A stretch of 64,000 bases of DNA from Agarivorans aestuarii (GCF_019670125.1 NZ_AP023033.1:2035001-2099000), one strand, 5' to 3'. Positions 1-8,885 are shown, numbered from the stretch's first letter. Program-made: numbers and translations. Notes: generated from the sequence alone by a model not told the origin.

Positions 1-96
1 TAGCACATCATCTACGTCGGCAGCATCACTCAAGTTAGCGTGCAAAAAGGCTTTTAAACTATCACTGTATTGTTGCCATACTGATTCTAAGTTCAT
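1..96 (-). CDS. sigZ: SigZ-like ECF RNA polymerase sigma factor (5' part only)
   Basis: Only the first 32 codons lie in the window; the gene runs off the left edge. The translation begins MNLESVWQQYSDSLKAFL and continues with an Asp-rich stretch ending DVDDVL. This resembles the N-terminus of SigZ-type extracytoplasmic-function sigma factors, where region 2 begins with a Trp-Gln-x-Tyr and a DVDDLLQ-like helix. It would direct RNA polymerase core to a small regulon. The ATG is at the right end on the minus strand. The next gene upstream on the same strand is a glutathione transferase about 90 bases away, so the two could be co-transcribed. The fragment is short, so the family call is tentative. 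Confidence 0.55.
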   Translation of the reverse strand, partial: MNLESVWQQYSDSLKAFLHANLSDAADVDDVL

Positions 97-184
97 CGAT
101 TTTACTTAATGCTGGTAGAGGTTACAGACTTGCTATTGGCCTAGTATAAAAGCCAATAGCAAGCGTGAAGTTATAGCAAAGCAC

Positions 185-877
185 TTAGCAGCAAGAACTT
201 ACAACGCAGCTTGACGCAGGAGCGTTGCTGTTGCCCGCCAAGTAAGTATTGGTGAGATAAAAATCGCCAAATTTTTCTTCAAAGTCATCGGCAACTGTTT
301 TGCTCACTAAGTCTGTAGCCAGTAAGTTGTTTTTCCAAGCTTGCATTTTCGGTAGGCCACACAAAAAGTCAAAGCCAGTTTTTTGTTTAACAATATGCGC
401 TCGGTGCAACAAAGGCAACCAGGCAATGTCCACCTTACCTAGGTGATTGGTGCCAAAAAATAGGCTGGTGCCAGACAGCTTTTGTTCCGCTTTAGCGAAG
501 GCTTTTATCAAGTTTTCACTTCGTTGTTCAAAATCTTCTTTGGTTTTGCTACCCATGGTGCTGCATTGGCTTAAATAGTGTTTACTAGCCAAGTAACTCC
601 ACGCTCGGTCTAAGGCACGTTGCTCGTTACTAAGCTTATCGTTTAGAGCGCCATATTCATCTTCAATGTATTCAATAATGGCATCTGATTCAAACAGCGC
701 AGTGTTGTTTTCTGTCACTAAAACGGGAACCTGCCCATTAGGTGAAATATCCAAAAACCACTGAGGTTTGCCTTTTAAACTGATGTACTCAATTTGGTAG
801 GTAATACCTTTGGCCTCAAGCGCTGCGGTTACACGTTGTACAAATGGGCATATTTTAAAGCTAACAATTTTAATCAT
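185..877 (-). CDS. Glutathione S-transferase family protein with cysteine-type active site
   Basis: This is a 230-residue cytosolic-type glutathione transferase. The thioredoxin-fold N-terminal domain (about residues 1-80) carries a CPF motif at Cys10-Pro11-Phe12, followed by VQR, at the place where Omega, Lambda and DHAR-like classes have a catalytic cysteine. The cis-Pro loop NGQVPVLV and the glutathione-binding FESDAI (residues 62-67) are both present. The rest is the all-helical C-terminal domain. A thioltransferase or dehydroascorbate-reductase-like activity is more likely than classical conjugation, by family analogy. The last residues are unusual: Cys224, Cys229 and Cys230 form a small cysteine cluster after a Ser/Ala-rich linker. 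It lies just upstream of the sigZ-like gene, same strand. Confidence 0.85.
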   Translation of the reverse strand: MIKIVSFKICPFVQRVTAALEAKGITYQIEYISLKGKPQWFLDISPNGQVPVLVTENNTALFESDAIIEYIEDEYGALNDKLSNEQRALDRAWSYLASKHYLSQCSTMGSKTKEDFEQRSENLIKAFAKAEQKLSGTSLFFGTNHLGKVDIAWLPLLHRAHIVKQKTGFDFLCGLPKMQAWKNNLLATDLVSKTVADDFEEKFGDFYLTNTYLAGNSNAPASSCVVSSCC

Positions 878-973
878 TTTAATCTCGCTATCATGGTTAT
901 TTATCTATAAGACGAGCAACTAGATAAAAAGACGAAACTAATTTGCAGAAAACAGCTTTTTTTTGCGCTAGTT

Positions 974-1591
974 TTATCGCTCTACTTTAGCCAGGGCAAT
1001 GCCCATCATTACAAACAGCGAGCCAAATACACGATTTTGCAAGGCTACAAACTTCGCCTTTCCTAACCATGGTTTTACCGCTGAAGCCAAGGTGGCATAA
1101 CTAAACATAACGGCGCAATCAATCATTACCACTGTTATCCCTAAAAGCAAGTACTGGCCGGTCATATCTTGGGTTGGATTAACAAACTGCGGTAAAAATG
1201 CAGCAAGAAAAATAATTGATTTTGGGTTCATTAAGTTAACGATAAACCCTTGTTTGATAAGTTGTGAGCTGGATTTAACGGCTACATCTTTTCCAGTTAG
1301 TGCTACTGATTTCTCAAAGAATTTACTAATGCCTAAATAAAGGAGGTAGGCTGCGCCTAGATACTTTACTGCGGTGAACGCTATCGCCGAAGACGCTAAC
1401 AATGCGCCTAAACCAATAGACACAATAATTAGATGAGTGACAAGAGCTAGTTGTAAGCCAGCTATGTTTTTACATGCCTGTTTAAAACCACCACTTAATG
1501 AATGGCTAATAGTGGCTACTGTGCCAGCTCCCGGTGAAATACTAAATACAATACAAGCGGCTACAAAGGTGAGCCATACACTGAGCAACAT
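974..1591 (-). CDS. LysE/RhtB-family amino acid exporter
   Basis: This is a 205-residue inner-membrane protein with about six hydrophobic segments. It has the hallmark of the LysE/RhtB family: the first helix followed by SPGAGTVATISHSLSGG (about residues 19-35), then an AAYLLYLGISKF segment and an NPKSIIFLAAFLPQFV segment. Members export amino acids or homoserine-lactone-like compounds by proton antiport; the substrate cannot be read from sequence. The ATG is preceded by an AAGGA ribosome-binding site. It follows nnrS on the same strand after about 85 bases containing an inverted repeat (GCCCTTA/TAAGGGC) without a clear T-run, so read-through from the NO operon is possible but unproven. Confidence 0.88.
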   Translation of the reverse strand: MLLSVWLTFVAACIVFSISPGAGTVATISHSLSGGFKQACKNIAGLQLALVTHLIIVSIGLGALLASSAIAFTAVKYLGAAYLLYLGISKFFEKSVALTGKDVAVKSSSQLIKQGFIVNLMNPKSIIFLAAFLPQFVNPTQDMTGQYLLLGITVVMIDCAVMFSYATLASAVKPWLGKAKFVALQNRVFGSLFVMMGIALAKVER

Positions 1592-1676
1592 GGGGAAATC
1601 CTTGTAAAGAAGCCCTTAAACATTGCTGCAATATCGCAGAATAGCCTAAGGGCGTCTAGAGCTTGCCGTAAAATGT

Positions 1677-2876
1677 TTAGCTTTGGCGTTTAGAAGACAA
1701 TATTGGCAAATATACCGCCAAGAAAATCAAACTCGTGATTATCCAAAGTCCAGCACTTAAATTCCAAGCTAACAAAGCATCAGCAAGGGGTAAAAAAGTG
1801 CGTATTAAAGTAGCCGCTACTAAGAGGATAAACGCAATGCTAATAATCGGCTTGATGATCAATGTTCTGCCGGTATGGCCAAGCGATACACGGCTCATCA
1901 TGGCAAAAATCATCAAACCAATGGCTCCAATGGTAATAATATGCAGTGCATTGCTAAAGCTTAGTGAAGCAATGTAATAACTTGCGCCGAGCGCTATTAA
2001 ACCTAGAGCCATAAGCAAGTAAGAAATGTGCAAGGACCACAACAGCGGCACTTTTAGGGTATTGATACTGCGCCAGAATGCTAAGCGGAATAAATGTAAT
2101 AGCCCCAACAGCATTAAACTAAGCGGTACCAAGTGGTAAGTATTCACAAAGTGGCTAGCGATAAAAGTCGCGGTAGTAGCGATGGCCAATGGACCTACTA
2201 AGCGGTTGATCCACACCGGACACTCTATGGCTGCGGTTTGGGCGCCGCGAACAGTAAAGAAAGGGATTACTCTGCCACCCACCAAAGCCATCATAATAGT
2301 AAACAATAAAACCATGGCTCGAGTTAAATGTAGTGCTAGGGCAGTATTGGCGAGCAAGTCACTGGCTAAAATCGCCAGGTTTATCAAACCCATGACCGAC
2401 AATAGAGCGATAAATATGTAGTTACGTCGATTTTGCGCAGCAAATACCAACTTACTATAGATGATTACAACAGCTAGCCACCACAAACCTTGTAATACAC
2501 TTGCGAGTATTGCGCTCTCAGCGGTGTTTATATAAAAGGCTATACGAGCAAAACACCATAATAGCACCAAGCCCGCCAGCGCTTTTCCTTTAATGCTTGG
2601 TTGACCGGTCCAAGTTTGTACTGCGGTTAAAATGAAACCAACAGCGACGGTGGCGCCAAAGCCAACTAGCATTTCATGGGCGTGCCAAACCTGTGGACTT
2701 AAGCCGCTAAAGCCAATCAAGTTGTGTCCGTTTAACAGTAGTATCCAAAGCGCTATGCTAATCGCAGAACTAAGCGCCGCCGCCAAGAAGAATGGGCGAA
2801 AGGCTAATTCTAATATTGGATGTTGGTGCCAGTGTTGGGGAATATTGTTTGTATCGGGTTCAGCAATTTTAATCAC
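1677..2876 (-). CDS. nnrS: NnrS family heme/copper membrane protein of the nitric oxide response
   Basis: The 399-residue product is almost entirely transmembrane (about 12 helices) and matches NnrS. The family's N-terminal pattern P-I-L-E-L-A-F-R-P-F-F-L (residues 20-31) and a HAHEMLVGFGATVAVGFILTA stretch are present, as are conserved histidines and the GGRVIPFF motif. NnrS proteins bind heme and copper and protect cells against nitrosative stress, in part by limiting iron-nitrosyl complexes. The start is GTG, overlapping the TAG stop of the upstream small gene (TAGTG), with GAGG about 7 bases upstream; this indicates translational coupling. Regulation is probably by NorR and sigma-54 from the promoter upstream of the small gene. 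Confidence 0.93.
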   Translation of the reverse strand: MIKIAEPDTNNIPQHWHQHPILELAFRPFFLAAALSSAISIALWILLLNGHNLIGFSGLSPQVWHAHEMLVGFGATVAVGFILTAVQTWTGQPSIKGKALAGLVLLWCFARIAFYINTAESAILASVLQGLWWLAVVIIYSKLVFAAQNRRNYIFIALLSVMGLINLAILASDLLANTALALHLTRAMVLLFTIMMALVGGRVIPFFTVRGAQTAAIECPVWINRLVGPLAIATTATFIASHFVNTYHLVPLSLMLLGLLHLFRLAFWRSINTLKVPLLWSLHISYLLMALGLIALGASYYIASLSFSNALHIITIGAIGLMIFAMMSRVSLGHTGRTLIIKPIISIAFILLVAATLIRTFLPLADALLAWNLSAGLWIITSLIFLAVYLPILSSKRQS

Positions 2877-3145
2877 TATATAACCTCATGACCGAGTTCG
2901 TTGAATCCTACACAGCGTAACACGTAACCCACTTTTAAAATGCCAGCAAACACTATGGTAGATATGTGCGCGGTAATTTGCATTGGAATAGAAAAAGCCT
3001 GCGCTAAGGGGTAGGAGATGATAATGGATGAAATGATCACAACAAGTGAAACCAGCATTAACCAGTTTCCACCCACTATACAACGCATGTATTGGCGAAA
3101 AGCACTTGGTTTGTTTGAATCTACGAATAAAGGAAAGTGTTTCAT
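2876..3145 (-). CDS. Small membrane protein, first gene of the NorR-controlled nnrS operon
   Basis: The gene encodes 89 residues with two clear hydrophobic segments (about 28-50 and 57-78). It has no domain I can name. A Cys-rich or heme-binding motif is not evident. It is the first gene of the nnrS operon: its stop overlaps the nnrS GTG by one base, and its ATG has an AGGAG ribosome-binding site 7-8 bases upstream. A sigma-54 promoter lies about 55-70 bases upstream. Small membrane proteins of this kind accompany nnrS in related bacteria, so a role alongside NnrS in NO stress is a reasonable inference from position only. Confidence 0.8.
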   Translation of the reverse strand: MKHFPLFVDSNKPSAFRQYMRCIVGGNWLMLVSLVVIISSIIISYPLAQAFSIPMQITAHISTIVFAGILKVGYVLRCVGFNELGHEVI

Positions 3146-3200
3146 GGAGTTCTCCTGATACTAGCTATTTGATATTCATTTCTCGTTTACATAAGTACTT

Positions 3201-3216
3201 CGCAATCTTCATACCA
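3201..3216 (-). promoter_or_regulatory. Sigma-54 (-24/-12) promoter of the small-membrane-protein/nnrS operon
   Basis: Read on the minus strand, the sequence is TGGTATGAAGATTGCG. It matches the sigma-54 consensus TGGYAYR-N4-TTGCW at every fixed position except the last W, with the GG and GC doublets correctly spaced. Transcription would start about 12 bases downstream, near 3190, leaving a leader of about 45 bases before the ATG at 3145. Confidence 0.85.
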
Positions 3217-3268
3217 ACTATTTAAAGCCGCTAAGACCCGTAAATCGCGCTGTTCTTATACTTATTGT

Positions 3269-3305
3269 GTCATTATGACAGCTTGATGGCTGTAGTCATA
3301 AGGAC
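3269..3305. promoter_or_regulatory. Two NorR enhancer sites
   Basis: Two matches to the NorR operator GT-N7-AC lie between norR and the divergent operon: GTCATTATGAC at 3269-3279 (a perfect GTCA-N3-TGAC palindrome) and GTCATAAGGAC at 3295-3305 (half-site weaker). Centres are 26 bases apart and lie about 60-90 bases upstream of the sigma-54 promoter, the usual place for enhancer-bound hexamers. E. coli has three sites; I find only two convincing ones here. Confidence 0.75.
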
Positions 3306-3332
3306 TACTATGTGTAAAAATGAGGGGTTGCA

Positions 3333-4907
3333 ATGTCTGATATATCTTCAAAAGCCTTAATTGAGTTAGCCTTAGATTTAGCCCAAAACTTAAGTAGCAA
3401 AGACCGTTTCGACCGTTTATTGGACACAGTGCGTAAAACCATTGCTTGTGATGCAGTGGCTTTGCTAGCAGTGCGTGGAGAGTTGCTAACGCCACTCACC
3501 TTACAAGGCCTAAGTCGCGATACCTTAGGTAGACGTTTTTATTTGTCGGAGCATCCTCGTTTTCAACAAATTTGTGCCTCCAGCACCCCAGTGCGTTTTC
3601 CGGCCAACTGTGAGTTACCAGATCCCTATGATGGCTTGTTGATTGATCGAGAGGGTGATTTACCGGTGCATGCCTGTATGGGTTTACCCTTGTATTTTGA
3701 TCAAAGCTTAATTGGCGTGCTTACCTTAGATAGCTTTACTCCTGAAGTATTTGATGACATTCCCAATAGAACACTTGAAGTAATCTCCGCCATGGCGGCA
3801 GCTAGCCTGAATACGGGTTTAACCTTAGATTTACTGGAGCAGCAGGCTCACCATTCACAACAAGTATTAGAAGAGCTAAATCAAGCCGCATGGCACCACA
3901 ACAGTGATGAGATTGTGGGGGAAAGCCCAGTGATGAAGCGCTTAAAACAAGAAATTGCGCTGGTAGCTCCCTCTGACTTTACTATCTTGATCCAAGGGGA
4001 AACCGGTGTGGGTAAAGAGCTGGTAGCGCGCTCTTTGCACCTACAATCGTCTCGCTACAAAGCGCCAATCGTGCATGTCAATTGCGCGGCCTTGCCAGAT
4101 AACTTGATTGAAAGTGAGTTGTTTGGCCATGTAAAAGGTGCATTTACCGGAGCAGATAAAAACCGTGCAGGTAAGTTTAGCATTGCAGATGGCGGTACCA
4201 TTTTTCTTGATGAAATTGGTGAGCTGCCTTTAACTGCCCAAAGTAAGCTATTAAGGGTACTGCAAAACCAAGAAGTGCAGGCGCTTGGGCAAGACAAAAT
4301 TCAAAAAGTAGATGTGCGGGTGATTGCCGCCACGAACCGCGATTTAGCAAAGGAAGTTGAGCAAGGCCGGTTTCGCGCCGATTTGTATCATCGCTTATCG
4401 GTCTACCCTGTGTTGGTTCCACCTTTAAGAGAGAGAGTGGGGGATGTTCAATTATTAGCGGGCTTTTTTGTGGAGCTGGTTAAACGCAAATTGGGGATTC
4501 CACAAATAAAACTACAAAGTGATTTAGTGGCTTATCTAAATGCCTACGATTGGCCTGGCAATGTTAGGGAATTAGAACATCTAATTAGCCGCGCAGCGCT
4601 AAAAGCGCGAGCTCACCAAAATGGTAAAGCTATTGTACGAATTAGCGTTACCGATTGTGGTGAGCTTAAATCAGCAGATATTGCAGAAGCGTCCTCGTAT
4701 CAATCGACTGCACCCACAAGCATTGCTGCCGGCTTTAATTTACGTCAAGCCACAGATATGTATCAAAAAAGCTTGGTAGCAGCGAGTTTAGAAAAACACC
4801 AAGGAAGCTGGTCGGCGGCAGCTAAAGAGCTAGGGGTTGATAGAGCCAATCTAAGCCGCTTGGCAAAACGTTTGGGTTTAAGTGTGGACAAAGTGGTTAA
4901 ACGCTAA
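3333..4907 (+). CDS. norR: NorR, nitric-oxide-sensing sigma-54-dependent activator
   Basis: The 524-residue protein has the complete NorR layout. A GAF domain (about 20-165) holds the non-heme iron that binds NO. An AAA+ domain (about 195-430) has Walker A GETGVGKE at 222-229, the sigma-54-contacting GAFTGA loop at 269-274, a GGTIFLDEIG Walker B and an arginine finger region. A C-terminal Fis-type helix-turn-helix (about 480-515) follows. NO relieves GAF repression of the ATPase, which then opens sigma-54 promoters. It is divergent from the nnrS operon, with NorR sites in between, so it most likely regulates that operon and perhaps itself. Confidence 0.96.
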   Translation: MSDISSKALIELALDLAQNLSSKDRFDRLLDTVRKTIACDAVALLAVRGELLTPLTLQGLSRDTLGRRFYLSEHPRFQQICASSTPVRFPANCELPDPYDGLLIDREGDLPVHACMGLPLYFDQSLIGVLTLDSFTPEVFDDIPNRTLEVISAMAAASLNTGLTLDLLEQQAHHSQQVLEELNQAAWHHNSDEIVGESPVMKRLKQEIALVAPSDFTILIQGETGVGKELVARSLHLQSSRYKAPIVHVNCAALPDNLIESELFGHVKGAFTGADKNRAGKFSIADGGTIFLDEIGELPLTAQSKLLRVLQNQEVQALGQDKIQKVDVRVIAATNRDLAKEVEQGRFRADLYHRLSVYPVLVPPLRERVGDVQLLAGFFVELVKRKLGIPQIKLQSDLVAYLNAYDWPGNVRELEHLISRAALKARAHQNGKAIVRISVTDCGELKSADIAEASSYQSTAPTSIAAGFNLRQATDMYQKSLVAASLEKHQGSWSAAAKELGVDRANLSRLAKRLGLSVDKVVKR

Positions 4908-4963
4908 ACTATAGTTTGCTTGTGTACGTAGTTACTGAGACAACAAAACATCAAGGAAGAACT

Positions 4964-5773
4964 GTGAATTACATATTATCGACAGGCTTAGCGCTTTTAC
5001 TACTCTCAAGCCCAGCGACTGCTGAGCAAACCAGCCAGTTTGCGTTAATTGACCATGAAGGAGTAAAAACCTGGGTTAAACGCGATGGTGATAAGCTACT
5101 TCACTTAAATGCTTCTCCTTTAGATGAAGGCCAAGTTAATGGTCAAACTTCGGCTGAGGCATCAGCTAAGTACTTAATGCCGATAAAACCGGCCACAGTA
5201 TTTGCAGTGGGTTTAAACTATCGCAGCCATGCTGGAGATGCAGGTGCCAGCAAGCCAGAAATTTTTTACAAGTCATATAGCTCCATGAGTATTGGAGGCC
5301 CGTTGCAGCTCCCAAAGGATGCGCGAAATGTGCATTTTGAGGGAGAGCTGGTGGTTGTGATTGGTCAAAACTGCTCAAAGGTATCTAAGCAAAATGCTGG
5401 AGAATGTATATTTGGTTACACAGTAGGGAATGATCTCACCGAGCGTTCTTGGCAAGGTCGAGATTTGCAATGGTGGCGGGCTAAAGGCGCCGATGGTTTT
5501 GCTCCCATCTCACCTTGGATAACTCAAACTACAGCTCAAAACCAGTTCACTGTGACCACTAAGCTAAACGGCGATATCGTTCAACAAGAATCGTCTGCGA
5601 ACATGATTCACTCTGTAGAGGATATTGTTAGTTACATTAGCCAATATGTAAGCTTGCAAGCTTATGATGTGATCTTTACTGGTACACCGGGAAGAACTAA
5701 AGCACTAAAGAGTGGAGACCAAGTAGAAGTGAGTATTGAAGGCCTAGGTATGGTGTCTACTCAAATTGAGTAA
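4964..5773 (+). CDS. FAH-family hydrolase-like protein with signal peptide
   Basis: The product is a fumarylacetoacetate-hydrolase-fold protein of 269 residues. The family's core motifs are intact: GLNYRSH, an HFEGELVVVIG segment with the metal-binding acidic residues, GYTVGNDLTER, KGADGFAP and the VIFTGTPG loop. I chose the GTG at 4964 because AAGGAAGA precedes it and it begins a textbook signal peptide (MNYILSTGLALLLLSSPATA, cleavage after ATA). An upstream start at 4916 in the same frame lacks a good ribosome-binding site. FAH-family enzymes are normally cytoplasmic acylpyruvate or related C-C hydrolases, so export to the periplasm is odd. It follows norR by about 56 bases. The substrate is unknown. 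Confidence 0.85.
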   Translation: MNYILSTGLALLLLSSPATAEQTSQFALIDHEGVKTWVKRDGDKLLHLNASPLDEGQVNGQTSAEASAKYLMPIKPATVFAVGLNYRSHAGDAGASKPEIFYKSYSSMSIGGPLQLPKDARNVHFEGELVVVIGQNCSKVSKQNAGECIFGYTVGNDLTERSWQGRDLQWWRAKGADGFAPISPWITQTTAQNQFTVTTKLNGDIVQQESSANMIHSVEDIVSYISQYVSLQAYDVIFTGTPGRTKALKSGDQVEVSIEGLGMVSTQIE

Positions 5774-5792
5774 ACACCCATGTTATATGGCT

Positions 5793-6194
5793 TTATTTTA
5801 CAGGGGTTAAGCCCTTATTGCGATTGTCTACAGCGCCGTCTAGATCAAAGTCGGCAGACTTCCAAGCGCTGGCTTCTTGGTGAGTGAACTTTTTAGCGGC
5901 CCATGCAGTGGCTGAAGAAAGATCAAAGCCTGAATCTATCCAACCTCGGGCGTCAACAGCAGTGAAGGCTTGGGCCCAAGCTGTGATTTGGTTTGGGTCA
6001 CTAAAGTTTTGGTCTATAAATTCTTTAACTTGTGGTTGGCTCATACCTGCTCGTACATAAGTTTGTACTTGTTCAACATTTACCCCGATTTCTTTCCAAG
6101 ATGCAATTTCAGATTCTGACATACCATCCCAGGTGGGTTGGCTAGAACAAGCAACCAATAGCAGGATGCTAAAAGCAACACTAAGTAGACGCAT
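5793..6194 (-). CDS. Predicted lipoprotein with short Trp/Gly helical repeats
   Basis: The 133-residue product has an N-terminal hydrophobic stretch ending in a lipobox, LLVAC (Cys16), so it should be lipidated and anchored in the envelope. The mature part repeats a pattern of about 18-20 residues in which a Trp is followed by a Gly/Phe turn and a small helix: SWKEIGV, AWAQAF, GWIDSGFDL, AWAAKKF, AWKSADFDL. I recognise no named family. It converges on the FAH-family gene (19 bases between stops) and has no same-strand partner. The function is unknown. Confidence 0.72.
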   Translation of the reverse strand: MRLLSVAFSILLLVACSSQPTWDGMSESEIASWKEIGVNVEQVQTYVRAGMSQPQVKEFIDQNFSDPNQITAWAQAFTAVDARGWIDSGFDLSSATAWAAKKFTHQEASAWKSADFDLDGAVDNRNKGLTPVK

Positions 6195-6531
6195 GACATA
6201 TTCCCTTAATTATCAACAGTAACCATTAATCACTATAAACCATGACTACAAATTCGCCATTTCCTAAACAAACCATAAGTAAGAAAGGTGGGGGTGAATG
6301 ACTTTGATTCCAGTCTTATTGGTAGAAGTTGAAGCAAGGCGCTGGTTGAGGTTAGCCAAAAGGAACGCAAAAAAGTTAATCAATCTGAGCTGTTTAATGG
6401 CAAGGCGGGGATGCAGAACAGATGCATAAGGCGATCTTTTCATCGCTTGTTCGATGGTTGCTTGTACTAAGGCTAAGAATCAGGGATTATACGGCTTTAA
6501 TTAGCGTTTCATTATTTATAGGTAGGCTGGT
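6195..6531. other. Gene-free stretch between the lipoprotein gene and glnS
   Basis: About 340 bases hold the divergent promoters of the lipoprotein gene and glnS. I see no convincing ORF, tRNA or strong hairpin. A weak possible glnS promoter (TTGTAC at 6462, 17-base spacer, GATTAT at 6485) is the only signal worth noting. Confidence 0.4.
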
Positions 6532-8196
6532 ATGAGTGAGGCGGAAAATCGCCCTAGCAATTTCATTCGTCACATCATTGATGAAGATCTTAAATCCGGA
6601 AAGCATGACACAGTGCATACACGTTTCCCACCGGAGCCAAATGGTTATCTGCACATCGGCCATGCTAAGTCGATTTGTTTGAACTTTGGTATTGCTCAAG
6701 ACTACCAGGGCGCATGTAACTTGCGCTTCGATGATACCAACCCTGAAAAAGAAGATATCGACTACGTTAACTCAATTCAGCAAGACGTAAAGTGGCTTGG
6801 TTTCGATTGGGATGGTGAGGTATGTTACTCATCAAACTATTTTGATCAGTTATACGCTTATGCTGAAGAGTTGATTCAAAAGGGTTTGGCCTTCGTTTGT
6901 TTCTTAAATGCCGACGAAGCGCGTGAGTACCGTGGCACCTTAAGCCAACCAGGTAAAAACAGCCCTTACCGCGATACTCCTGTTGAAGAAAACTTGGCGT
7001 TATTTAGAAAAATGCGCGCGGGTGAATTTAAAGAAGGTGAGTGTTCGTTACGCGCCAAAATCGACATGAGCTCTTCGTTCATGTGTATGCGTGACCCGGT
7101 TATTTATCGAGTTCGATTTGCTCACCACCACCAAACCGGTGATAAGTGGTGCATTTACCCAATGTACGATTTTACGCATTGTATTTCGGATGCGATCGAA
7201 GGCATTACTCACTCTTTGTGTACGTTAGAATTCCAAGATAACCGTCGTTTATACGATTGGGTACTGGAGAACATTACCATCGAGACAGTACCGCATCAGT
7301 ACGAGTTCTCGCGTTTAAACCTTGAATACACGGTAATGTCTAAGCGTAAGCTAAATACTTTAGTTACCGATGGTCATGTAAACGGTTGGAATGATCCACG
7401 CATGTTAACCATTGCTGGTTTGCGCCGCCGTGGTTATACCGCAGGCTCTATTGTTGAGTTTTGTAAGCGTATCGGCGTGACCAAAATGGAAAACATGGTA
7501 GAAATGCCAATGTTGGAAGCCTGTATTCGCGAAGATCTTAATGCTAATGCACCACGTGCGATGGCAGTACTTGACCCGATTAAGGTAGTGATAGAAAACT
7601 ACCCGGAAGATAAGGTTGAGCAACTTTCTGCACCTCTTCACCCAAGTGAAGACATGGGCGAGCGTGAAGTGCCATTTAGTCGAGAACTTTATATTGAAGC
7701 AGAAGACTTTCGTGAAGAAGCCAATAAAAAGTTCAAGCGTTTAGTGATCGGCAAAGAAGTGCGCTTACGTAATGCTTATATGATTAAAGCTGAGCGTTGC
7801 GACAAAGATGAAAACGGTAATGTAACTACGGTTTATTGTAGCTATGACGAAACGACCTTAGGTAAAAACCCAGAAGATGGGCGTAAGCCAAAAGGCGTTA
7901 TTCATTGGGTTTCTGCCGAGCACGCAAAACCTGCTGAAATTCGTTTATACGACCGTTTGTTCTCGGTGGCAAACCCTGCGGCCGAAGAAGACTTTACTGC
8001 TGTGCTTAATCCAGAATCATTGGTGGTTAAACGAGGCTTTGTAGAGCCAAGCCTAGTGACTGCCAAAGCAGAACAAGCTTATCAGTTTGAACGCCAAGGT
8101 TACTTTTGTACTGACAGTGTAGATTCAAGCCCTGAAGCCTTAGTGTTTAACCGCACCGTGGGTTTACGTGATACTTGGGCCAAGATTAGTGGCTAA
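6532..8196 (+). CDS. glnS: Glutaminyl-tRNA synthetase
   Basis: This is a 554-residue class I aminoacyl-tRNA synthetase that charges tRNA-Gln with glutamine. The HIGH signature is at residues 41-44 within [12 protein letters not shown], and the KMSKS equivalent is VMSKR at 268-272. The [10 protein letters not shown] segment and the C-terminal anticodon-binding beta-barrels are of the bacterial GlnS type, and the length equals that of E. coli GlnS. The ATG at 6532 is preceded by a GGTAGG-like site. msrA follows on the same strand after 44 bases. Confidence 0.98.
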   Translation: MSEAENRPSNFIRHIIDEDLKSGKHDTVHTRFPPEPNGYLHIGHAKSICLNFGIAQDYQGACNLRFDDTNPEKEDIDYVNSIQQDVKWLGFDWDGEVCYSSNYFDQLYAYAEELIQKGLAFVCFLNADEAREYRGTLSQPGKNSPYRDTPVEENLALFRKMRAGEFKEGECSLRAKIDMSSSFMCMRDPVIYRVRFAHHHQTGDKWCIYPMYDFTHCISDAIEGITHSLCTLEFQDNRRLYDWVLENITIETVPHQYEFSRLNLEYTVMSKRKLNTLVTDGHVNGWNDPRMLTIAGLRRRGYTAGSIVEFCKRIGVTKMENMVEMPMLEACIREDLNANAPRAMAVLDPIKVVIENYPEDKVEQLSAPLHPSEDMGEREVPFSRELYIEAEDFREEANKKFKRLVIGKEVRLRNAYMIKAERCDKDENGNVTTVYCSYDETTLGKNPEDGRKPKGVIHWVSAEHAKPAEIRLYDRLFSVANPAAEEDFTAVLNPESLVVKRGFVEPSLVTAKAEQAYQFERQGYFCTDSVDSSPEALVFNRTVGLRDTWAKISG

Positions 8197-8240
8197 GTGC
8201 TAGTAATTAAACGTTTGCCAATAGAGATGGAGTTGTATCG

Positions 8241-8879
8241 ATGAGCAAAACGACTTTGGTTAGCCAAGCCGATGCCTTGCCTGGGCGTTTGGAAGCAATT
8301 GAATTAGATGGTATTCACGCTGTAAATGGTAGTAACTACCTAGAGAATGCTGGCACTAATCAAGCAACGGCTTATTTTGGCTTGGGTTGTTTTTGGGGCG
8401 CAGAGCGTCTGTTTTGGCAACAGCAAGGCGTAATAACTACAGCGGTAGGCTATGCTGGCGGTTTTACGCCTAACCCTAATTACGATGAAGTGTGTACCGG
8501 TTTAACTGGGCATACTGAAGTTGTAAAAGTGATTTACGACCCAAGTGTTGTTAGCTATCAGCAATTGTTGACCTGCTTTTTTGAGCAGCACGACCCTACT
8601 CAAGGCATGCGCCAGGGTGGGGATGTTGGAACTCAATATCGCTCGATGATATTTGCTACTAACAGTGAACAGCTGGAGCTTGCTAAGCAAGCTCAACAGG
8701 CTTATCAAAAAGCTTTGCAAGGAGAAGGTTTAGCGCATGCTATTAGTACCGAGTTAGTTAACTTTGATACTTTTTATTACGCAGAGCTATACCATCAGCA
8801 ATACCTGCACAAGAACCCCAACGGTTACTGTGGCTTGGGTGGACTAGGTGTATGTTTACCGCCTTGGCTTCAAGACTAA
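8241..8879 (+). CDS. msrA: Peptide methionine (S)-sulfoxide reductase MsrA
   Basis: The 212-residue protein reduces methionine-S-sulfoxide in proteins. The catalytic Cys50 lies in GLGCFWGAE, followed by TAVGYAGG, GHTEVVKVIYDP and the DPTQGMRQGGDVGTQYRS block typical of MsrA. The C-terminal GYCGLGG carries a likely resolving cysteine. The length matches the longer enterobacterial MsrA with its N-terminal extension. It is probably transcribed with or just after glnS and ends at a strong terminator. Confidence 0.97.
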   Translation: MSKTTLVSQADALPGRLEAIELDGIHAVNGSNYLENAGTNQATAYFGLGCFWGAERLFWQQQGVITTAVGYAGGFTPNPNYDEVCTGLTGHTEVVKVIYDPSVVSYQQLLTCFFEQHDPTQGMRQGGDVGTQYRSMIFATNSEQLELAKQAQQAYQKALQGEGLAHAISTELVNFDTFYYAELYHQQYLHKNPNGYCGLGGLGVCLPPWLQD

Positions 8880-8885
8880 ATTGAT

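Noticed and set aside
1735-2883. Short plus-strand frames opposite nnrS
   Set aside because: Antisense to a conserved transmembrane gene; basic, hydrophilic shadow proteins with no homology.
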